In this document: piece by piece, positions 59,338 through 64,000 of the stretch
Layout: every line of letters begins with the position of its first letter
Numbering within the stretch: position 1 is the first letter of the stretch
NCBI GenBank assembly: GCA_964023205.1
Contig: OZ026850.1
Coordinates: 4,877,270-4,941,269 of the forward strand
Direction of reading: 5' to 3'
DNA length: 64,000 nucleotides
Source of the DNA: Lutraria lutraria
Taxonomy: Eukaryota; Mollusca; Bivalvia; Venerida; Mactridae
Position numbers and translations under genes: made by a program
The notes under the pieces: model-generated
What the model saw: only the letters and a program-made list of their open reading frames with translations
Databases searched by the model: none
Told to the model about the DNA's origin: nothing

Positions 59338-59540
59338 TTTGTTTGTTTCACGTCCCTTTTCAACAGTCAGAGTCATATGAGGCAGACAGTTCACCAAACC
59401 ATCGTTCCTGGGAAGAACCAGCACTAAGACTCCCATCCTCTGTAAGCAACAGCCAACTTTCTCACAAAAAGAGCTATGTTCTGTATCTGGGCTCGAACCC
59501 ACGACACTCTATCAGTGACAGGTTACAGTGATTTGGAGAC
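59338..59540 (-). mobile_element. SINE-A copy 3
   Basis: Minus strand: AATCACTGTAACCTGTCACT, box B GTGGGTTCGAGCCC, GAGGATGGGAGTCTTAGTGC, and a tail of AAACAAAC. The head before box A is missing. Confidence 0.7.
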
Positions 59541-59670
59541 AGGTGTACATATATGGTATAGTGTAACCCTAGTATCTATACCAAGTCTTTCTGAAGTTAC
59601 CAGTTTATAGAAGACATGATCACTTGGATCAGTATTTACAAATAACTGCAATTACACATCCTTTATATTA

Positions 59671-59877
59671 CTGTAGTTTCATTTATTTTCGTTGGGCTCA
59701 ATTTTCGTGGTTTTTACTAAAATGGCTATTTCGTGGGGACATAGATTCGTGGATTTTGATTTTGGAAAAGAAATGCCTTATCTCTGCATTCAAATTCGTG
59801 GGGATTTGATTTCGTGGATGAGCCAACTAACGAAATCCACGAAATTAAATCCCCAACGAAAATTAATGATTCCACAG
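59671..59877. mobile_element. MITE with CTGTAGTTTCATTTATTTTC ends and TA target
   Basis: Left CTGTAGTTTCATTTATTTTC and right end with reverse complement CTGTGGAATCATTAATTTTC, flanked by TA on each side (59669-59670, 59878-59879). The inside has four TTCGTGG words in both orientations. Confidence 0.75.
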
Positions 59878-59977
59878 TATCTGAACATTGATTACTTACA
59901 CATGAAACTTCTGTATTAGTGTAACTTAATACGTAGAGATAATTGAGATTTGTTCAGTGAAATACAAATACAACTGA

Positions 59978-60105
59978 ATCAAAGTACTGAAAGTACTCGT
60001 GGAAACTGAACTTGCATATAATTACACTGCAGTATAGAATGGGAACAAGTTTAACAATTGCATGGCGGATGTAGAAAAACGTCCACAACAAATTTCATGT
60101 ACTGA
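59978..60105 (+). mobile_element. interspersed repeat family D, copy 2
   Basis: AAAGTACTGAAAGTACTCGT, ACACTGCAGTATAGAATGGG, AGTTTAACAATTGCATGG, GGATGTAGAAAAACGT: same block order as the minus strand of 22186-22383. Confidence 0.6.
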
Positions 60106-60852
60106 TGGAGCCAGTGATGACTGTCGTTCAGTTTCCAAAAATTTGAAAAAATGACAAAAGGCGACACATAATTATTTAATATTATAATATAGTTTCATAC
60201 ACTGAACCACAAAAGAAACATCCTACTTAAGTAATTAATATTATTGTGTCCATTTTTTTTCAACTTTCTTTAAAACCGAAATGTTTAATTTATTAGCAGC
60301 AAGTATAATGTATCCCTGACACATGTTTGTTTACAAATATTTTAATAATTTACTGCTAAAATAAAAATATATGCAATGTAATACATGTATTGTTTGTTTA
60401 ATAATTCCCAACAATTAACCAGTACGTTCCTTTTGTGGTCCAGTGTATTTATGACATAACTGAAACAAGAGGAATAATAGTTCAGCACCACTATACATGT
60501 ACATACAATAATAATAAAAGGGTCAAGAAATATCTATTGCTATAACTCGGACAATTCTTGTACTATTCAGCCCCAAAAAATCTGAGAATTCACAACAAGG
60601 ACCATCAAATCAGACCTTAAGATTTCATACAAATTATTTGTTCACAGTGACTTGCTGCAGACATGATAGATTAACAATATTGCTACCATTGTATTATACA
60701 TGTATTGATATACTAGTTAAGTATAAAAATGTACTATTAAGAAACAACCTCATAGACAGTTCTCAATATAATAATTCAGAACTGAAGAAAAAACAACAAC
60801 ATAATTTAAATTATATATAATGAAAAGAGATAAATTAAATGTCACATAAATT

Positions 60853-61023
60853 AGTCAAACCTGTGAACAAAGGCCACCCTTGTGACAAAATGTGACCTTT
60901 CTTGACAGGTGACCTTTATTCAGAGTTCATTATGTTCTCAATCATCAATGATGTTTTTTTTAAGATAATGGCCTTTATTCACCGGGTGGCCTTTGGAGGC
61001 GTCCTCAAACACAGGTTTGACAC
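60853..61023. mobile_element. MITE, CAGTCAAAC-type termini, copy 3
   Basis: AGTCAAACCTGTGAACAAAG at left and AACACAGGTTTGACAC at right. The inside has TGACCTTTATTCA / GGCCTTTATTCACC words, the reverse of the AATAAAGGCCA words in copies 1 and 2. Confidence 0.65.
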
Positions 61024-61727
61024 ATAATGATCCAAGTAAACTGTGCTTTATGAGTCAAATTTGCATAAATTTCCGTCCTAAGAAGTACATTCTGGTAAGG
61101 TAACAATTTTGGCACAAATCATTTCAGATTACATCCCTTTTTTCTCGATCAAGTTTGTTTAGGAATCAATTTATAAAGGTATGGTCAAATTATTGAAAAC
61201 ATTGTTCTTGTAAACTTTGCAGTACTTCGATTACCTACTAATCAAGCAGCCATTTTCATCCAAAAATTAAACATGTGGTTAAAAATCGAAATAATTTTAT
61301 CTTCAGTGAGTGGTATATATATATTATTACATATATTATCTAGAACCGGCCCAGCCATTTCCATCTAAAACAAAACTGGGTAATAACAATCCAATTGACA
61401 CAAGAGAATTTTAAAGAAATTCAGCAACATTTCTAAAATATCAGTATTAGGTCAAAAAACCTTGTTCTCCTAACAACACCTCCCCCTCCCAAAAAATAGG
61501 GGGTCAGTCAGTTTGGAAGAAATCAGAAATTGTTTTCATGTCTAAATAAAAATTATTTGCATAATGAAATGGCAAAAATGTGAAAGCACAATATCATGCA
61601 TAATGAGACAAAATAGAAATAAACTTTAAACACATAAAATTAACATTAACAGTTGAACAAGGATTATAAAACATTACAAACACATCTAGCAACAAATCTA
61701 AATCTAAGAACAGTAGAACATTGTTAC

Positions 61728-62190
61728 AGTAGCCGCGGACATGGTCCAGTAGTTAGTGAGCTGGACTTGTTACCTGACGATCCTGGTTTGAATCTCGGTC
61801 ACTGCAAGTCATACCCTACTATGAAAATTTGACAAAAATGTAGATTTTCCTCCAATATGTAGATAAGTTGCCAGCTCATTGTGGAAGGCTTATTAGTGCT
61901 ATTAAAAATACAGTCTAGAAAAAAATAGTCAGGTGAACCAGTCTACATAATTATATTTTGTTTGTTTGATTATATAGAGTTTTACGCCCCTTTTCAACAG
62001 TCAGAGTCATATTTATGAGGCAGACAGTTCTCCTAAGCATTGTTCCTGGGAAGAACCAGTACTAGACTCCCATCCTCCGTAAGCAACTGCCTACTTTCTC
62101 ACATAAAGAGCCATGGTCGGTAGCGGGGCATAATTATATAAATGAAAGTATTGTTGAAAAATAGCGTTAAACCCATCGATACACAGTAAA
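61728..62190 (+). mobile_element. SINE-B copy 5, interrupted by SINE-A
   Basis: Head CATGGTCCAGTAGTTAGTGA and box B GGTTTGAATCTC, then AAATTTGACAAAAATGTAGA, ATACAGTCTAG up to 61956. After the inserted SINE-A it resumes at 62129 with AAAGTATTGTTGAAAAATAG and CGTTAAACCC. Confidence 0.75.
61957..62128 (-). mobile_element. SINE-A copy 4, nested, 5'-truncated
   Basis: 172 bp inserted in SINE-B with an 11-bp target duplication CATAATTATAT (61946-61956 and 62129-62139). Minus strand: starts at the box B region (GCCCCGCTACCGACCATGGC) and ends in the AAACAAACAAA tail, so the tRNA head was lost on insertion. Confidence 0.8.
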
Positions 62191-62606
62191 GGTGATTTAT
62201 GATATAGTGAGGGAATGGGTACTGTGAATTATTAAATCCCCCCCTTCTCATTCAGCTGGTCTGTATTTCATTGTTACTGGTATTGTACAACACAGATATT
62301 TATAATCAACTTACAATGTGGGTCCCAATGAATTCATCATAACTATGTTCTACTGTAAATAATAATTCTACTTTAACAAAAACTTTAAACCTCATCAAGA
62401 CCTCTCAAAGTCATTGTAATGATTATGAACATAAAACAATATGCATGTATTTCATATGAATGAAGTGAAATAGATACCAGCTATATTTTATGTTCAAACA
62501 AATAATAACTTAGCCTATACATGTAACATATGATAAAAAATATTTACGGCAAACACCTAGCTGGCACCCATTCAGGAATTGATCATTTATAGTAGTAGGA
62601 AAATAC

Positions 62607-62780
62607 ATCAAAGTACAGAAAATCCTCATCTCATGGAAACTGAACTCACACAAACTTGCACTACAACATGAAACAGGAAAAGTTTAACAATTATATTGTG
62701 GATGAAGATTAACATGGTACTTTGGTCCGCATGAAAATTCATGTGATCCGAGCGAGCGATAGCTAAGAAACTGGATTTTT
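62607..62780 (+). mobile_element. interspersed repeat family D, copy 3
   Basis: CATCAAAGTACAGAAAATCC, CTACAACATGAAACAGG, AAGTTTAACAATTATATTGT, GGTACTTTGGTCCGCATGAA and CCGAGCGAGCGATAGCTA match the minus strand of copy 1. Confidence 0.6.
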
Positions 62781-64000
62781 AACTATATTGCTATGATTTA
62801 GCAGTAAATGCCAAGGTCAATCGTTTTAAATGGTCACTATTTACATTCTAGGTTTGAAGTTAAATTATGAAAGAGATCAAAAGTTACAATTTTGACAAAA
62901 TTTGGTTTAAGAAAACTGGTCAAACAAAAAGTCAACCATATTGTTGACATGGAGACCATGCAGTGCACATAAAATACTGTCAAATACATGTATACAGCAA
63001 AATGTTTGATAAGGTCAAGAAAAATTCTAAATATTACAAGCCCACATGTCCAGTAATATTTATTTGATGTTGGCTGAAGATTAAAGGCAATACATATTGT
63101 TGGCCAATAATATTTGACAATCCTCTGGGCCAGTAATACAATTATTGTCTTTTCCAGAAACAAGAAGAAGTAATAACTTGATAATCGTTCTAATCTTAAA
63201 CGCATCAAATAACAAGTATGAGCACAAGAAACAGAAAATATTCAAATATATTTGATACCAACAATATGAGATCAGAATAAACTTTTTAGCAATTGAACAT
63301 TTGTGCTATAAGACAAGCTCTTGTTATAACAAACATCACGGTCAAAGTCAAACGTGTTTATAAACAATTATTATTTTACACGAAATCAATAGATTTATTT
63401 GTGTAATAGGGAAAATATAAATAAACAATAAGAAATAGAGATAAATATAATTTCAAAAATATTTAACACTTTTATGTTGTTTTCTGTATATTGTAATAGA
63501 CAAAATCATGACACATTTAACCAGAAAAACATGTGTATAAATGAATTGCGAAGGAGTCAGATTGACTGAATAAAATGTGGGAACCTGGTAACAAACAAAC
63601 GCAGACACTCGTCATTCAAATATCTGCACTCGACTCTCAAACTTTTGCAGTCAACACCCAATCTTTTCCAATCACACAACTTGGAAATTGGTCAGAAAAA
63701 AGTTGAGAACAAAAATGAAATCTTAAGCTACAGAATCTCAAGCTTTCAACCTTGGACAATGGAATAAAAAAATTGACACAAAATTGTGGAGACTAAGATG
63801 ACTCAGCAGTTTATATCAAATGGAATTATCAAAAGTCATCCAAATTACTGTATAAATATGTTCATACTTTAGATTTTGTCAAAAAAAAGGCCGGAACAAA
63901 AAATACTGAAGATCAGGTAACAGTACAAAGATCCATTTTGTTTGGCCCAACAATTATTGCTATGTGTTATAATCACATCATGGCCAATCAATAACCACAC

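Larger units (their letters stand above)
58158..64000 (+). other. repeat-rich 3' flank to window end
   Basis: Beyond the 3' UTR this region is almost a catalogue of repeats: MITEs at 58288, 59671 and 60853, the 29-bp minisatellite, SINE-A/SINE-B copies and family-D copies. About 62800-64000 is AT-rich with no recognisable feature; it could be 3' UTR of a gene outside the window, but nothing proves this. Confidence 0.55.

Noticed and set aside
62837..63208. Minus-strand 123-codon hydrophobic frame
   Set aside because: AT-rich Phe/Leu/Tyr/Ile composition, no domain, no splice partner; it looks like chance in an AT-rich stretch.

Overview
This is an animal nuclear DNA window, AT-rich and intron-rich, and most likely from a bivalve mollusc. 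That assignment is an inference from spliced animal genes (a GATA factor and an insulin receptor substrate), all with GT-AG introns, and from many short interspersed elements of the kind that fill bivalve genomes: tRNA-headed SINEs, hairpin MITEs, and Helitron-like elements with tandem cores ending in a GGGCC..GGCCC hairpin. No prokaryotic operon, CRISPR array or viral gene is seen. All three genes lie on the + strand.

Layout. (1) 1-25359: 3' part of a GATA4/5/6-type transcription factor gene in six visible coding exons. The 5' end lies upstream of the window. A 17.9 kb intron separates the N-terminal exon from the first zinc-finger exon. (2) 25360-33033: GATA 3' UTR followed by a repeat-rich intergenic stretch and a likely promoter for the next gene. 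(3) 33034-48832: a complete insulin receptor substrate (IRS/chico family) gene of eleven coding exons with PH and PTB domains, eleven YXXM PI3-kinase docking motifs and one 3.6 kb terminal exon; conceptual protein 1744 aa. One of its exons (40261-40380) was found only by reading splice sites and phase. (4) 48833-57003: IRS 3' flank with hairpin and Helitron-like repeats. (5) 57004-58157: a two-exon gene for a 212-aa ureidoglycolate lyase-like cupin protein (purine/allantoin degradation). (6) 58158-64000: repeat-dense flank with MITEs, a 29-bp minisatellite ending in a perfect 20-bp inverted repeat, and nested SINEs.

The three genes have no evident joint function. GATA4/5/6 is a developmental regulator (endoderm/heart/blood), IRS is the adaptor of insulin/IGF receptor signalling, and the third gene belongs to nitrogen catabolism.

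The most interesting signals are: the GATA N-finger, which keeps its four cysteines but has lost the usual basic arm after it, with a 51-bp in-frame exon in the inter-finger linker; Helitron-like element 3' ends lying 9 and about 21-25 nt upstream of two IRS splice acceptors; a tandemly duplicated YLPM module in IRS; and several datable transposon insertions (a MITE splitting a minisatellite, an element with perfect 33-bp terminal repeats, and a SINE nested in a SINE with an 11-bp target duplication). I found no strong candidate for a wholly new molecular system. The novelty is in gene-structure and repeat-architecture details.
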